Of a DNA stretch of 64,000 bases, positions 18,600-28,535 are shown piece after piece. Below the pieces are notes generated by a model. The model ran no database searches, was not told the origin of the DNA, and worked only from the letters and a program-made list of their open reading frames with translations. The stretch spans positions 372,001 through 436,000 of the forward strand of contig CATQHI010000003.1 of the NCBI GenBank assembly GCA_958295895.1, read 5' to 3'. Position numbers and translations under genes: made by a program. The stretch's first letter is position 1, and each line of letters opens with the position of its first letter. Source of the stretch: Saprospiraceae bacterium (GTDB lineage Bacteria; Bacteroidota; Bacteroidia; Chitinophagales; Saprospiraceae).

Positions 18600-18904
18600 A
18601 ATTTCCTAGCCGCACCGGTCCGGGAAGAACCGTGGCGTAAAACGGCGGCAAATGACTATGGCGTGCACAGCGTGTCCGTAGTGACCGCAGCAAGCGTGAT
18701 TTAGATACTCAGTTTGGCGATGCACTGTGCTCGGGAAGTGGTGCCGGTCGGTACTACGGCGCTGCGGGGGGCGGCACTATCCAGTCAAATGACCTAGCTT
18801 GGTACCACAAAGACACTTACCCCATCTTCAAGGAGCTACTTTACTCCTATTTGATTTTGTACCTATTCGTAAGCTAGTGCGAATAGGTAGGCTTTTGCTG
18901 AACG
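18600..18904 (+). other. Intergenic region of about 300 bases before the unknown 507-residue gene
   Basis: No credible coding sequence: the only short reading frame here lacks codon bias and overlaps the palindrome. It contains the perfect 9-bp palindrome described separately, plus a looser AGGAG ... CTCCT pair just upstream. No exact -7 box is seen. Confidence 0.5.
18861..18888 (+). repeat. Perfect inverted repeat just before the 507-residue gene
   Basis: ACCTATTCG and CGAATAGGT are perfect 9-bp arms around a 10-base spacer, ending 16 bases before the ATG at 18905. It could be an operator for a dimeric regulator. In RNA it could be a hairpin in the 5' leader, and the following aggcttttg gives a weak U-rich tail. 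No second copy was noticed in the window. Confidence 0.55.
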
Positions 18905-20428
18905 ATGAGAGACCTGAGCGAACTCACTGCGCTCCTGGACACGACTATTCCCCTGTGTACCCAGGACGATATACCTGCTGAGGCGGAAGCCCTCGAACTT
19001 TTAGATATGCTGCGACGGCACCCCACGGTGGATGGGGCTACCGCGGCGGCTCATTTCGGACTGGACGGCGCATCGGTCGAATTTGGGGCGCTGAAGGACC
19101 GCCTGAAGTTCAAATTCCTGGATGCCGTCACCTCCCTGGAGCATCCCGGCCTAGAGGCCCACCGCCGTGATCGGGAGTTTAGCTACGTTTGGAAGGTGAT
19201 CGCAGTAGGTAAACAACTGCGCAAGCGGGGTGGTAGCGACGTACTCCTACCCTACCTGGAGGATGCTTACCGACGGGCGGAAGAGTTCGAGTTTGTGGAG
19301 GCGGCCTACCTGTGTGCCGTGATGCTGCGCCGACAGTACACCAACCGCTACTACGACGCGGACAAGTACCAGTACTACCGCGAACGCTCCGCACTTTACC
19401 GCCGGGTCGTACGGGACTACCACGACATCGTGACGGCCATCAATGACATCTTCTACCTACGTAACGCCAGAGCTCCCACCCAGGAGATAAGGCAACTCGC
19501 CGAGGAGTCCCTCGCCCGTCACGCGCACTGCGTGGCGGACTATGACATAACGATGGTCTCCTATTTGGTTTTCTTGCTGGAGGTGAACCTCTACCTGGTG
19601 GAGGATGAGTATGCAGACGTAATCCGGGTATCCACTGCGGCGCTGGAGTACCTGGAAGCCCGCCCGCAGTCGCTACCGACGATGTACCAGGTCTTCGAGG
19701 CCAACCTCGCCGTAGCCTACGCCCAGCTCAACGATTACCGCAACGGGATCACCTTCGCCCGGCGCATGCTGAGTAAGACCACCACCGGGGAGCATAATTA
19801 CTTTAAGGTTTACGAGCTTATGCTTATCCTGGCACTGCGCGCCGGAAAATTTCACCGGGCCTACGAAATTTACCACAGCATTGACAAGGAGGCGCTGGAA
19901 TCAAATATGGCCAGTTACTACCGTGAGACCTTCCGTATCATCGAGGCCTACCTCTACTTGCTCGTGGAGATGGGGCAAATCAAACCTGCCGTTGGTGACA
20001 CCACCTTCTGTCGGTTTCGCATCAAGCGGTTTCTCAACTCCTTCGAGCATGCCCCCCAGGAGAAGGGCCACCGCAACGTCCACCTGCTCATCATCCAACT
20101 AGTAGACGACATCGTACAGCGCCGCCATCAGCAGTCCGCCCTTTCAATCGAGGCGGTGGGCAAGTACGTCCAGCGGTACCTAAAGGGTAAGGGCTACGAA
20201 CGGATCCGCTACTTCCTCAAGGCACTCGCCCGGCTTTCCGAGCAGGGCTTTCAACGCGCCGCCGTGGAGCGCCACACCGCAAAGTACGTCCGCGCCATTG
20301 CCCGCTACCCCCTGGAGGAGTCTAAACTAGAGTACTACATGGAGCTCATTCCCTACGACCTGCTGTGGAAGCTACTCGTGGAGCAGCTCGGCTACAAACG
20401 CATCAAGTTGCGGCGGGGCAAAAGCTAA
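18905..20428 (+). CDS. Unrecognised 507-residue helical protein
   Basis: I do not recognise a family. There is no signal peptide or membrane segment. Composition and spacing suggest a soluble, almost fully alpha-helical, possibly TPR-like repeat protein. Segments such as VEAAYLCAVMLRRQYTN, VFEANLAVAYAQLNDYRNGI and YELMLILALRAGKFHRAYEIY look like paired helices with the small/large/Tyr pattern of tetratricopeptide repeats. The C-terminus is basic (YKRIKLRRGKS). Codon use matches neighbouring genes, so recent transfer is not indicated. It stands alone between the lipase and a convergent tRNA-Ser gene, with a palindrome before its start. A scaffold or regulatory role is only a guess. Confidence 0.7.
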   Translation: MRDLSELTALLDTTIPLCTQDDIPAEAEALELLDMLRRHPTVDGATAAAHFGLDGASVEFGALKDRLKFKFLDAVTSLEHPGLEAHRRDREFSYVWKVIAVGKQLRKRGGSDVLLPYLEDAYRRAEEFEFVEAAYLCAVMLRRQYTNRYYDADKYQYYRERSALYRRVVRDYHDIVTAINDIFYLRNARAPTQEIRQLAEESLARHAHCVADYDITMVSYLVFLLEVNLYLVEDEYADVIRVSTAALEYLEARPQSLPTMYQVFEANLAVAYAQLNDYRNGITFARRMLSKTTTGEHNYFKVYELMLILALRAGKFHRAYEIYHSIDKEALESNMASYYRETFRIIEAYLYLLVEMGQIKPAVGDTTFCRFRIKRFLNSFEHAPQEKGHRNVHLLIIQLVDDIVQRRHQQSALSIEAVGKYVQRYLKGKGYERIRYFLKALARLSEQGFQRAAVERHTAKYVRAIARYPLEESKLEYYMELIPYDLLWKLLVEQLGYKRIKLRRGKS

Positions 20429-20441
20429 GTAGCCGGTAGTG

Positions 20442-20526
20442 CGGAGGAAGAGGGATTCGAACCCCCGGTGCCTTTCGACACGTCGGTTTTCAAGACCGGT
20501 GCATTAAACCACTCTGCCATTCCTCC
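20442..20526 (-). tRNA. tRNA-Ser (anticodon TGA)
   Basis: Read on the minus strand it begins GGAGGAATGGCAGAGTGG and has an acceptor stem GGAGGAA/TTCCTCC with discriminator G. The anticodon loop is CTTGAAA, a long variable arm is present (GTGTC-GAAA-GGCAC), and the T arm holds TTCGAAT. CCA is not encoded. The class II shape and TGA anticodon give serine. It is convergent with the gene ending at 20428. Confidence 0.95.
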
Positions 20527-20547
20527 TGGTGATGGTGTAATCGGCGG

Positions 20548-20555
20548 CGAAGATA
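20548..20555 (-). promoter_or_regulatory. -7 box (TATCTTCG) of tRNA-Ser
   Basis: Minus-strand TATCTTCG, 21 bases before the tRNA 5' end and 12 bases from the carB box on the other strand: a second back-to-back promoter pair. Confidence 0.5.
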
Positions 20556-20567
20556 GTTACTATCTAC

Positions 20568-20575
20568 TACCTTCG
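20568..20575 (+). promoter_or_regulatory. -7 box (TACCTTCG) of carB
   Basis: TACCTTCG, 26 bases before the carB ATG. The identical octamer precedes ccmE, the KTSC gene and pyrF. Confidence 0.5.
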
Positions 20576-20601
20576 CGCCAGTTTACCCAAACCACTCTCC
20601 C

Positions 20602-23437
20602 ATGCCTAAGGATACCTCCATTTCTTCCGTACTCATCATCGGGTCCGGCCCGATCATTATTGGCCAGGCCTGTGAATTCGATTACTCCGGGACGCAGGCC
20701 AGCAGGAGTCTGCGGGAAGAGGGTATCGAGGTGAGCATCCTAAACCCGAATCCGGCCACGATCATGACCGATCCGATGACGGCCGACCACGTGTTCTTAC
20801 TACCGCTGACGACGGATAGCGTGGAGCAAATCCTGAAGGAGATCAAGCCCGATGCGGTGCTGCCTACCATGGGCGGACAATCGGCGCTGAACCTGGCCAT
20901 CGAATGCGGCGAGGTAGGCCTGTGGGATAAGTACAACTGTCGGCTCATCGGGGTAGACCTGGAAGCCATCGAGCTAGCCGAAAACCGGGAGCTTTTTCGT
21001 AAGCACATGGAACACATCGGACTTAAATGTGCCCCGGCCATGATCGCCAACTCCTTCCTGGAAGGCATGGAGGCGGCCCAGGAGATCGGCTTCCCGCTTG
21101 TGATTCGACCGAGCTATACGCTGGGCGGTTTTGGTGGCGGATTCTGTTTTGACGAGGAGGAATTCCCCGAGATGCTGCGGCGGGGACTCGACGCGAGTCC
21201 GACCCACGAGGTGCTGATCGACCAGGCCGTACTGGGGTGGAAGGAGTTCGAGCTCGAGCTGCTGCGGGACTCCGCCGATAACGTAGTGATCATCTGCGCC
21301 GTAGAGAACTTCGATCCGATGGGCATCCACACGGGCGATTCCATCACGGTGGCCCCGGCCATGACGCTTAGCGACACTGCTTACCAGGACATGCGCGATC
21401 AGGCGATCCTAGCCATGCGCTCGATGGGCAATTTTGCCGGGGGCTGCAACATCCAGTTCAGTCAGAATCCGGAGACGGAGGAACTGATCGTCATCGAGAT
21501 CAACCCCCGCGTGAGCCGCTCCTCCGCCCTGGCCTCCAAAGCGACCGGCTACCCCATCGCCAAGATCGCCGCCAAGCTGGCCCTCGGCTACCGACTCGAT
21601 GAGCTAAAGAACCAAATCACCAAGACCACCTCGGCCTTTTTCGAGCCCACGCTCGACTACGTGATCGTAAAGATTCCACGGTGGAACTTCAATAAATTTC
21701 CCGGGGCGGACCATAAGCTGGGGCTGCAGATGAAATCGGTGGGCGAGGTCATGGGCATCGGCCGCAACTTCCTGGAGGCCCTGCAGAAGGCCTGTCAGTC
21801 GCTGGAAAACGGGCGCGCCGGACTGGGCTCCGACATTAAAGAGTGGATCAAGACCGACGACATCCTGCACCGGCTCGAACATGCCAGTGAGGACCGCATC
21901 TTCCGCCTCAAGGATGCCCTGCGCCTGGGGGTACCCCGCAAGACCATCCAGAAGCTCACCAAGATCGACCCCTGGTTCATCAACCAGATCAAGCGGCTGG
22001 TCGACCTGGACGCCCAGGTGCTGAAGTATAACGTCCCCGATGATCTCCCGGAGCCATTCTTTCGCCAGCTTAAGGAGGTGGGCTACTCCGACGCGCAGAT
22101 TGCCTACCTACTGCGGGTCGATGAGGAAACGGTGACCAAGCGCCGCTACGAATTGGGTATCCGCCGGGTGTACAAAATGGTCGATACCTGCGCGGCGGAG
22201 TTCGAATCCAAAACACCCTATTTCTATTCCACCTTCGACGGCGAAAACGAAAGCGAGGTTTCCGACAATCGAAAGATTATCGTACTGGGTTCCGGTCCCA
22301 ACCGCATCGGGCAGGGTATTGAGTTCGATTACTGTTGCGTACACGGACTTAAAGCGGTGCAGGAGGCGGGCTTCGAGTCGATCATGGTGAACTGTAATCC
22401 AGAGACGGTCTCCACCGACTTCGATACCGCCGATAAGCTCTACTTCGAGCCCGTCTTCTGGGAGCACCTCTGGGAGATCATCGAGTTGGAGAAGCCGGAG
22501 GGCATCATCGTACAGCTCGGCGGACAGACCGCCCTCAAGCTTGCCGAGGAGCTCAGCAATCGCGGCGTTCAACTAATGGGCTCCAGCTACGAATCCCTGG
22601 ACCTGGCCGAGGACCGGGGGCGTTTTTTCCCGGCTGCTGAAGGAACTCGCTATTCCCTACCCCAATTTCGGCACCGCCCGGGACGCCGACCAGGCCCTTG
22701 AGGTCGCCCACCGCGTGAAGTACCCCGTACTGGTACGGCCCAGCTACGTACTTGGTGGCCAGGACATGCGCATCGTCATCAACGACGCCGAGCTGGAACG
22801 TCACGTGCTCTCTATCTTCAAAAAAGCCCCGGACGACGAGGTGCTCGTAGATCACTTTCTCGACCGCGCTAAGGAGGCCGAGATTGACGCCATCTGCGAC
22901 GGCGAAGAGGTCCACATCATGGGCATCATGGAGCACATCGAGCCGGCGGGTATTCACTCCGGGGACTCCTCGGCGGTGCTGCCGACCTACTCGCTGAGCG
23001 TGGATGCGGTCAATAAGATGCGCGAGTACGCCGAAAAGCTTGCCTTCGCCCTGAAGATCAAGGGACTGCTCAACGTTCAATTTGCCATCAAGACGGATAA
23101 GGAAACCGGCGAGGAGATCGTGTACGTCATCGAGGCCAACCCCCGCGCTTCCCGCACTACCCCCTTTATCGCCAAGGCCTACCGTGTGCCCTACCTCAAC
23201 ATCGCCACCAAGGTGATGCTGGGCACCCACAAATTATCGGACTTTGACATCAACCCCCAGCCCAGCGGCTACGCCATCAAGGTACCGGTCTTCAGCTTCA
23301 ACAAGTTTCCCAACGTCGATAAGCAACTCGGCCCCGAAATGAAGTCTACCGGTGAGGCCATCCGCTTCGTCAAGGACATGACCGACCCCTTCTTCCGGGA
23401 GCTGGACCGGAACCGGAGTATGTACTTGACGCGGTAA
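20602..23437 (+). CDS. carB: Carbamoyl-phosphate synthase large subunit without the C-terminal allosteric domain; one frameshift in this sequence
   Basis: This subunit makes carbamoyl phosphate for pyrimidines and arginine from bicarbonate, ATP and ammonia delivered by CarA (not in the window). Both ATP-grasp halves are visible. Half one starts with IGSGPIIIGQACEFDYSG and has RPSYTLGGFGGG. Half two has LGSGPNRIGQGIEFDY and RPSYVLGGQDM. The frame breaks at a T6 run (22623-22628); with five T the protein reads on as RFSRLLKELAIPYPNFGTA and ends at 23437. The corrected length is about 944 residues. The protein ends right after the second ATP-grasp half, so the MGS-like domain that binds UMP and ornithine in E. 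coli CarB is missing. As I recall, this short form is usual in many Bacteroidota. Confidence 0.93.
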
Positions 23438-23484
23438 ATACGCCCACACATCCCTATCTTTAAGAGACAGACGATCCCGCAGCC

Positions 23485-24084
23485 ATGAGTAAGTATCCAC
23501 ACCAGACAGCCTTCGACTCTATTGACTGGACCGTGCAGCAGTACCATGCTATGGCCAAAGCGGGTATTCTCGATGAGCGGAAACCTGTAGAACTTTTGTT
23601 CGGTAAAATTATACTTATGAGCCCAGTGGGCAGTCCTCACGCAGCGTGTGTGAGCAACATTCAGGAGGAGTTCATTATTCGCTTCGGCCGCAGATTTACC
23701 TACCGCACTCAGGACCCGATTACTATTCTTCCTATCTCGGAACCGCAGCCCGATTTTGTCATCGCTCGGCGCAGTGAGGATAATTACGCTACCAGTCCCC
23801 ATCCATCTTCCGAAAGTATCATCGTACTCATTGAGGTAAGCGATAGCTCGCTAGATAAAGACCAAGGCTTGAAGTTGGCGCTCTACGCTGAGGCAAGTGT
23901 TCCGGAATACTGGATTGTAAACCTGGTGGACCGCCAGTTCGAGGTTTATCGGGAGCCGGATGGACATTCTGCCTACCAAGACGTACGTACATATGCGGAA
24001 GGCTCCACCTTCCAGCACCCGGTACTAGGAGAGATAACCGTCGATCAATTGCTACCGGCTAAGTTGACGCCATTCACGGACTAG
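23485..24084 (+). CDS. Uma2 family (DUF820) putative restriction-fold nuclease
   Basis: A 199-residue protein of the Uma2/DUF820 family, predicted to carry a PD-(D/E)xK nuclease fold. Key residues are visible in order: VELLFGKI near the N-terminus, PQPDFVIA (Asp), IVLIEVSDSSLDKDQ (Glu) and the KLALYAEASVPEYWIVNL segment (Lys). Function is unknown; the family is often found in many copies in cyanobacteria and Bacteroidota. Base composition is slightly more AT-rich than its neighbours, which is compatible with transfer. Its 3' end overlaps the convergent lectin gene by 33 bases. Confidence 0.85.
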   Translation: MSKYPHQTAFDSIDWTVQQYHAMAKAGILDERKPVELLFGKIILMSPVGSPHAACVSNIQEEFIIRFGRRFTYRTQDPITILPISEPQPDFVIARRSEDNYATSPHPSSESIIVLIEVSDSSLDKDQGLKLALYAEASVPEYWIVNLVDRQFEVYREPDGHSAYQDVRTYAEGSTFQHPVLGEITVDQLLPAKLTPFTD

Positions 24085-24777
24085 TTCCACCAGCGCATAC
24101 ACCAGTTTGCGAATACACACATCCTGATAGTTCATCTTGCGCCCGGTAGCCGCCGTGGCCCCCCAGTACACCTTTGAGTTACCGCCGAAGATCTCGTTGA
24201 TAACATCTCCCGTATAACTAGCACGCAGCGCTCCGTCGAGGGTCACATTCAGGGTTTGATTGCCTGGATTCCAACTGACGGTCAGGGGGCGTTTAGCACC
24301 GTTTTCGAGATTGCCCACATCCACCGGGCCGGCTAGCGAACGGGCGTGGTGTAGCTGTCCGTGGGCCATGATGGCCACGTGGTCCGCCGCCGGGTCACCC
24401 AAATGGAAATTCTGGTAGGTGTCGAACTCGATCCCCAGCGAGGGGTAAAGTCCGGCAAACCCCATGCCCTCGCCCCGGTAGCCGGTCTGCATGGTAGGGT
24501 GGAACACGAACACGATGCCGTCGGCCCCCAGCTCATCGTTTTCGCCCAGCACCAGATCGACGGTGAGCTCGAAGGGGTACTCCAGGTCCAGCGGATTCTG
24601 GAACCAGGCTGAGCCGGAGACATAAGCCTCCGCGGGCGTAAGGCGGATACACTCCTCATTCAGAATACGTGCGACCCCGCCGAGCTTGAACTCCTCTACG
24701 CTATTCTGGGCGGGGAGCGCAGGTGCAAGCAGCGCGGCAAGGACGACGAGAACGGAGACGAGGGAGCAGCGGTGCAT
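24052..24777 (-). CDS. Exported L-type (legume-like) lectin domain protein
   Basis: A 241-residue protein with a signal peptide (VLVVLAALLAPALPAQ) and one L-type lectin domain. Conserved landmarks are the ADGIVFVFHPT strand (Asp in the sugar site), GMGFAGLYPSLGIEFDTYQN with its acidic metal-site residues, ADHVAIMAHG, LTVSWNPGNQTLNVTLDG and VYWGATAATG. The domain likely binds carbohydrate on the cell surface or in the periplasm. Unlike many Bacteroidota relatives, no CHU_C or other sorting domain follows. The C-terminal tail (ALVELVREWRQLSR) overlaps the convergent Uma2 gene. Confidence 0.85.
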   Translation of the reverse strand: MHRCSLVSVLVVLAALLAPALPAQNSVEEFKLGGVARILNEECIRLTPAEAYVSGSAWFQNPLDLEYPFELTVDLVLGENDELGADGIVFVFHPTMQTGYRGEGMGFAGLYPSLGIEFDTYQNFHLGDPAADHVAIMAHGQLHHARSLAGPVDVGNLENGAKRPLTVSWNPGNQTLNVTLDGALRASYTGDVINEIFGGNSKVYWGATAATGRKMNYQDVCIRKLVYALVELVREWRQLSR

Positions 24778-24896
24778 AGGGGGTGCCCCGGAGGGATTTG
24801 CTGTAAAATAGGGAATTGCTGCAAATAGTTGTCTATCAGCGGACAGCGGCCCGGGGAGTTTGACGGAGGATTGACCTGGCCGCGCAACGACCGGCC

Positions 24897-24904
24897 TACC
24901 TTCG
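24897..24904 (+). promoter_or_regulatory. -7 box (TACCTTCG) of ccmEF
   Basis: TACCTTCG ends 40 bases before the ccmE ATG. It is the same octamer as at carB and pyrF. Confidence 0.5.
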
Positions 24905-24944
24905 TGTTCTTAGCGTACCGTTCTTGCCGATCAGTTGTCGCCGT

Positions 24945-25343
24945 ATGAAAAAATCCTACCTTCTCGCTATTCTTCTAGTCATCGTAGCCGTCGTGCTCTT
25001 TTGGCAAACCGGTAACGCGACTTCGGAATACGCCGATTTCGCCCGGGCCGCCGAGACCGGCAACCGGGTGCAACTCGTAGGCACCTACGTCAAGGATAAG
25101 CCGACGGTGTACGATCCGCTGACGGATCCCAACTACTTCAGTTTCTACCTGGAGGATTTAGCGGGGGCTGAGCGCGAGGTCGTGCTGCTGATGGGCAAGC
25201 CTCAGGATTTCGAGATGAGTGAGAGCATTGTGCTCACCGGCCGGATGCAGAATGAGCGTTTCATCGCCAGCGACATTCAGCTGAAATGCCCCAGCAAGTA
25301 CAAGGACGAGGAGGCCATGATTAAGAACCTGACGGAGAGCTAA
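24945..25343 (+). CDS. ccmE: Haem chaperone CcmE, CxxxY type
   Basis: A 132-residue periplasmic haem chaperone of the system I cytochrome c maturation pathway, anchored by one N-terminal helix (YLLAILLVIVAVVLFW). The OB-fold strands VQLVGTYVKDKP, FSFYLED and SIVLTGRMQNERFIASDIQLKCPSKY are typical. The haem-attachment motif, HxxxY in E. coli, is here CPSKY (Cys115, Tyr119), i.e. the CxxxY variant described for archaeal and Desulfovibrio CcmE. The start at 24945 (MKKSYLLA) is the first ATG that gives a proper signal anchor. ccmF follows 6 bases later. Confidence 0.9.
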   Translation: MKKSYLLAILLVIVAVVLFWQTGNATSEYADFARAAETGNRVQLVGTYVKDKPTVYDPLTDPNYFSFYLEDLAGAEREVVLLMGKPQDFEMSESIVLTGRMQNERFIASDIQLKCPSKYKDEEAMIKNLTES

Positions 25344-25349
25344 GCCTAC

Positions 25350-28225
25350 ATGGATATACAGTATCTGAACGAGCACCTCGGTCCCCGCTACATCGGGCAC
25401 TTCGCCGTGGTGCTGGCCTTTTTCGCCGCCATCCTCAGTACGGGAAGCTACTTCATGGCCACCCAGACCCGGGGGGAAGTACTGCGCAGCCGGAACTGGC
25501 AGCGGCTGGGTCAACTGAGCTTTCTGGCCCACGGTGCGGCCGTATTCACCGTAATCGGGTGCATCTTCTACGCGATGCTCAACCAGTACTACGAGTACCA
25601 GTACGTGACGGCCCACGTCGACGGGGAGCTGCAACAGCGCTACATTTTCTCGGCCTTCTGGGAGGGACAGGAGGGTAGTTTTCTGCTCTGGATGTTCTGG
25701 CACGTTATGCTGGGCTACGTGCTTATGGTCGTGGCCCGCAGCTGGGAAAAGCCGGTCATGGCGGTGCTCTGCTCGGTACAGGTGGTGATCGTCTCTATGC
25801 TACTGGGGGTGCACTTTGGTTTCGGCGATGCCCTGATCAAACTGGGCTCGAATCCCATGCTGCTACTGCGCGAAACGGTCAACGCCCCCATTTTTCAGCA
25901 GGCCGACTACGTCGAGCTGCTACGCGGCAACGGACTTAACCCCAGCCTGCAGAACTACTGGATGACCATCCACCCCCCTACCCTCTTCCTGGGCTTCGCC
26001 AGCACCGTGGTTCCCTTCGCCTACGCGGTGGCCGGACTCTGGACCGGTCGGCACCGGGAGTGGCTCGATCCCGCACTGCGGTGGAGCCTGTTTAGTGCCG
26101 GCATTCTGGGTATCGGTATTCTGATGGGGGCGGCCTGGGCCTACGAGGCGCTCAACTTCGGGGGCTACTGGGCCTGGGACCCGGTGGAAAATACCAGTCT
26201 GGTCCCCTGGCTGATGCTGGTGGCGGGTATCCATACTAATCTGATCAGCCGGGCCACCGGACAGGGCATTCGCGCCACCTACCTCTTCTACTTATTCACC
26301 TTTGTACTGATCGTCTATAGCACCTTCCTTACCCGTTCCGGCGTGCTCGGCGATACTAGCGTGCACGCATTTACCGAGATGGGCCTGGAGACCCAGCTTC
26401 TTTTCTTTCTTGCCTTTTACTTTTTCCTGAGTTTGGGTCTGATGATTTGGCGGTGGGGCAGTATTCCCGTGCCGGAGCGCGAGGAGGCTACCACGAGTCG
26501 GGAGTTCTGGATGTTCATCGGTAGCCTGACGCTCTTCATGTCGGTGGTGCTGATTCTGGGAGCTACGAGTCTGCCGGTGTACAACGAGATCCGGGAGTGG
26601 ATCAATCCGGCCTTCGACGGGCTCACCCTCACCGAGCCGGAAGCTCACCACAACCGCTTTCAGATCTGGATCGGCATCTTCATCGGCCTGATGAGCGGGG
26701 TGGCGCAGTACCTGCGCTGGCGGGAGCGCAACTTCGGTAACTACTTCGGCAAGTTTGCCCTGCGCACCGGTATTGCCATCGCGGGTGCCGGACTGCTCAC
26801 CGCGCTAACGCTGCTCTGGATCCAGGCTCCAAGCATCGCCTATAAGCTGCTCGTGTTTGCCGGTTGGTTTGCGATCTGGACCAACCTTGATTACCTACTC
26901 TTCTTCGTGCGAAAAGATACGCGGGTAGCGGGTAGTGTGATCAGTCACGTTGGCTTCGGCTTCATGCTCATCGGCATCATGGCCAGTGCGGGTAACAAGC
27001 GCATCATCTCCCAGAACCAGTTCCTCATGGAGGGGCTCACGGAGGACGAGCAACTTGCCCGGAGTACCGTACGCCTGTACCAGAACGTGCCCCTCGGCAT
27101 GGAGGACTATGTGGTCAACTTTACCGGTGACACGATCGAGGGCTTGAACCGCCGGTACTTTATGGATTACAAGCGAGTGGACAAATCCGGCAGGCCCGTG
27201 GAGGAGTTCCAACTGGCGCCCAACGTACTCTACGACAAGGGATTCGAGAAGATCGCCATCACCAATCCCAGCACCAAGCACTACTGGAACAAGGACATTT
27301 TCACGGTAATTATGGGCCTACCGCCCGAAGAGCAGAGTGTAAAGATTCGCCAGGAAACCGAGGATAGTCTACAGTACCGGGTCCTGCCGCTGAACGTAGG
27401 CGAGCGCGCGACTTTCCGCGACACGGTACCCGTCCCCCAGCGCAACAGTTCTGTCATCTATACCTATGGCATCGAGCTGACCGATTTTTCCCGCTTGCCC
27501 GCTCACCCCGAGTATACTCCGGAGCCGGGGGACATCGGCCTGAGCGCGGCGGTTCACGCAGAACGCACCGGTGGCATTGGCGCGCACGACACCACGGCCA
27601 CGGTGGCGCTGATCCTACGCGACGGACTACTCTACCATTACCCCGCCCAGCTCAATGATATGTCGCTGCGAGTGAAGATCGACGAGTCGGTCTTCGAGCA
27701 ACTACTCGTCCGCGACAGCGACCTGAATTACCAGGAGTACACCGTGGAGCCGGGCAGTACGGTCACGGTCGGTGACCAGACGCTTACCTTCGAGCGCTTC
27801 GTTTCCCAGCCGCAGGTGGAGCACTTCCAGCCGCAGGACGAAGACATTTGGGTGAGCGCATTGCTGACTACCCCTGACGGCCAGTCCATGCAACCCGTGT
27901 TCTTGATCCGGGGCAAGCAACCGAGCGGTGTGAGGGACGAGATCACCAGCTTAGGCCTTTACGCTCACCTGGTGAGTATCAACCCGAATACCAATGAAGC
28001 TACCCTCCGCATTGCGCAGCGCGACCCCGGTACCCGCTTATCGATCCCCCTGGCGGTCGCACCGCGCAGTTACCGTACCGATTACATTACCCTGCAGGCC
28101 ATCGAGTTTCCCGCATCAACCTGTTTTGGTTTGGTACCATCGCGATGATGGTGGGACTGCTCATCAGTATGGTGTACCGCATCAGGACGCGGCGGCGGCT
28201 ACCCGTAGCTGCGGCCGATCGGTAG
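25350..28225 (+). CDS. ccmF: Cytochrome c haem lyase CcmF/CcsA-type, one frameshift in this sequence
   Basis: A very hydrophobic protein of about 958 residues that transfers haem to apocytochromes. The first about 520 residues hold many membrane helices and the Trp-rich haem-handling motif GGYWAWDPVENTSLVPWL. The rest is a large periplasmic part. The frame runs into unrelated residues at 28110. Restoring one C in the run 28110-28112 gives EFPRINLFWFGTIAMMVGL, a final helix and a stop at 28225. I place the end there. It works with CcmE just upstream; a client could be the cytochrome c at 50289-50690. The end overlaps the convergent SSB-like gene by 44 bases. Confidence 0.9.
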
Positions 28226-28535
28226 GGGGGCGCACTCCGGTGACCCTGCCGAGATAGCTATGCGCCGCGATGTGTATGTAGGGTAGCTGCACCCGCCGGT
28301 CACCGATTCGTAGTGGACGGTACTTCAGCGGTCCTCTGACCATGAACCACTCCCCCTTACGCAGGCGGCGGTGCAGATCGAGGGCAAGGGGTCCCCAGGC
28401 CTGACAGTGGTGGAGGGTAGTCTGCCCCCGGTCGTCGGTGGTACGGATCTGAATGCGGGTGAGGTCCTGCGCCTTTTCGGTACAGAAGTAGATGGGATCG
28501 GAGACAACCTCACCAATAAGGGTTAGACTATTCAT
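28182..28535 (-). CDS. Short SSB-like protein, second of a tandem pair
   Basis: A 117-residue OB-fold protein related to single-stranded DNA-binding proteins: NSLTLIGEVVSDP, an ITTDDRGQTTLHHCQAWG-like core and the KGEWFMVRGPLKYRP strand pair. It lacks the long linker and acidic C-terminal tail that canonical SSB uses to recruit repair proteins, ending instead RVAAAAS. It overlaps the upstream SSB-like gene by 8 bases, so the two are translationally coupled and likely form a hetero-oligomer or a paralogue set. Too divergent to call the main replication SSB. Confidence 0.75.
   Translation of the reverse strand: MNSLTLIGEVVSDPIYFCTEKAQDLTRIQIRTTDDRGQTTLHHCQAWGPLALDLHRRLRKGEWFMVRGPLKYRPLRIGDRRVQLPYIHIAAHSYLGRVTGVRPPTDRPQLRVAAAAS

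Noticed and set aside
23485-24084. Uma2 protein as part of a restriction-modification or toxin system
   Set aside because: No methyltransferase, antitoxin or other defence gene is adjacent; only the nuclease-like fold is supported.
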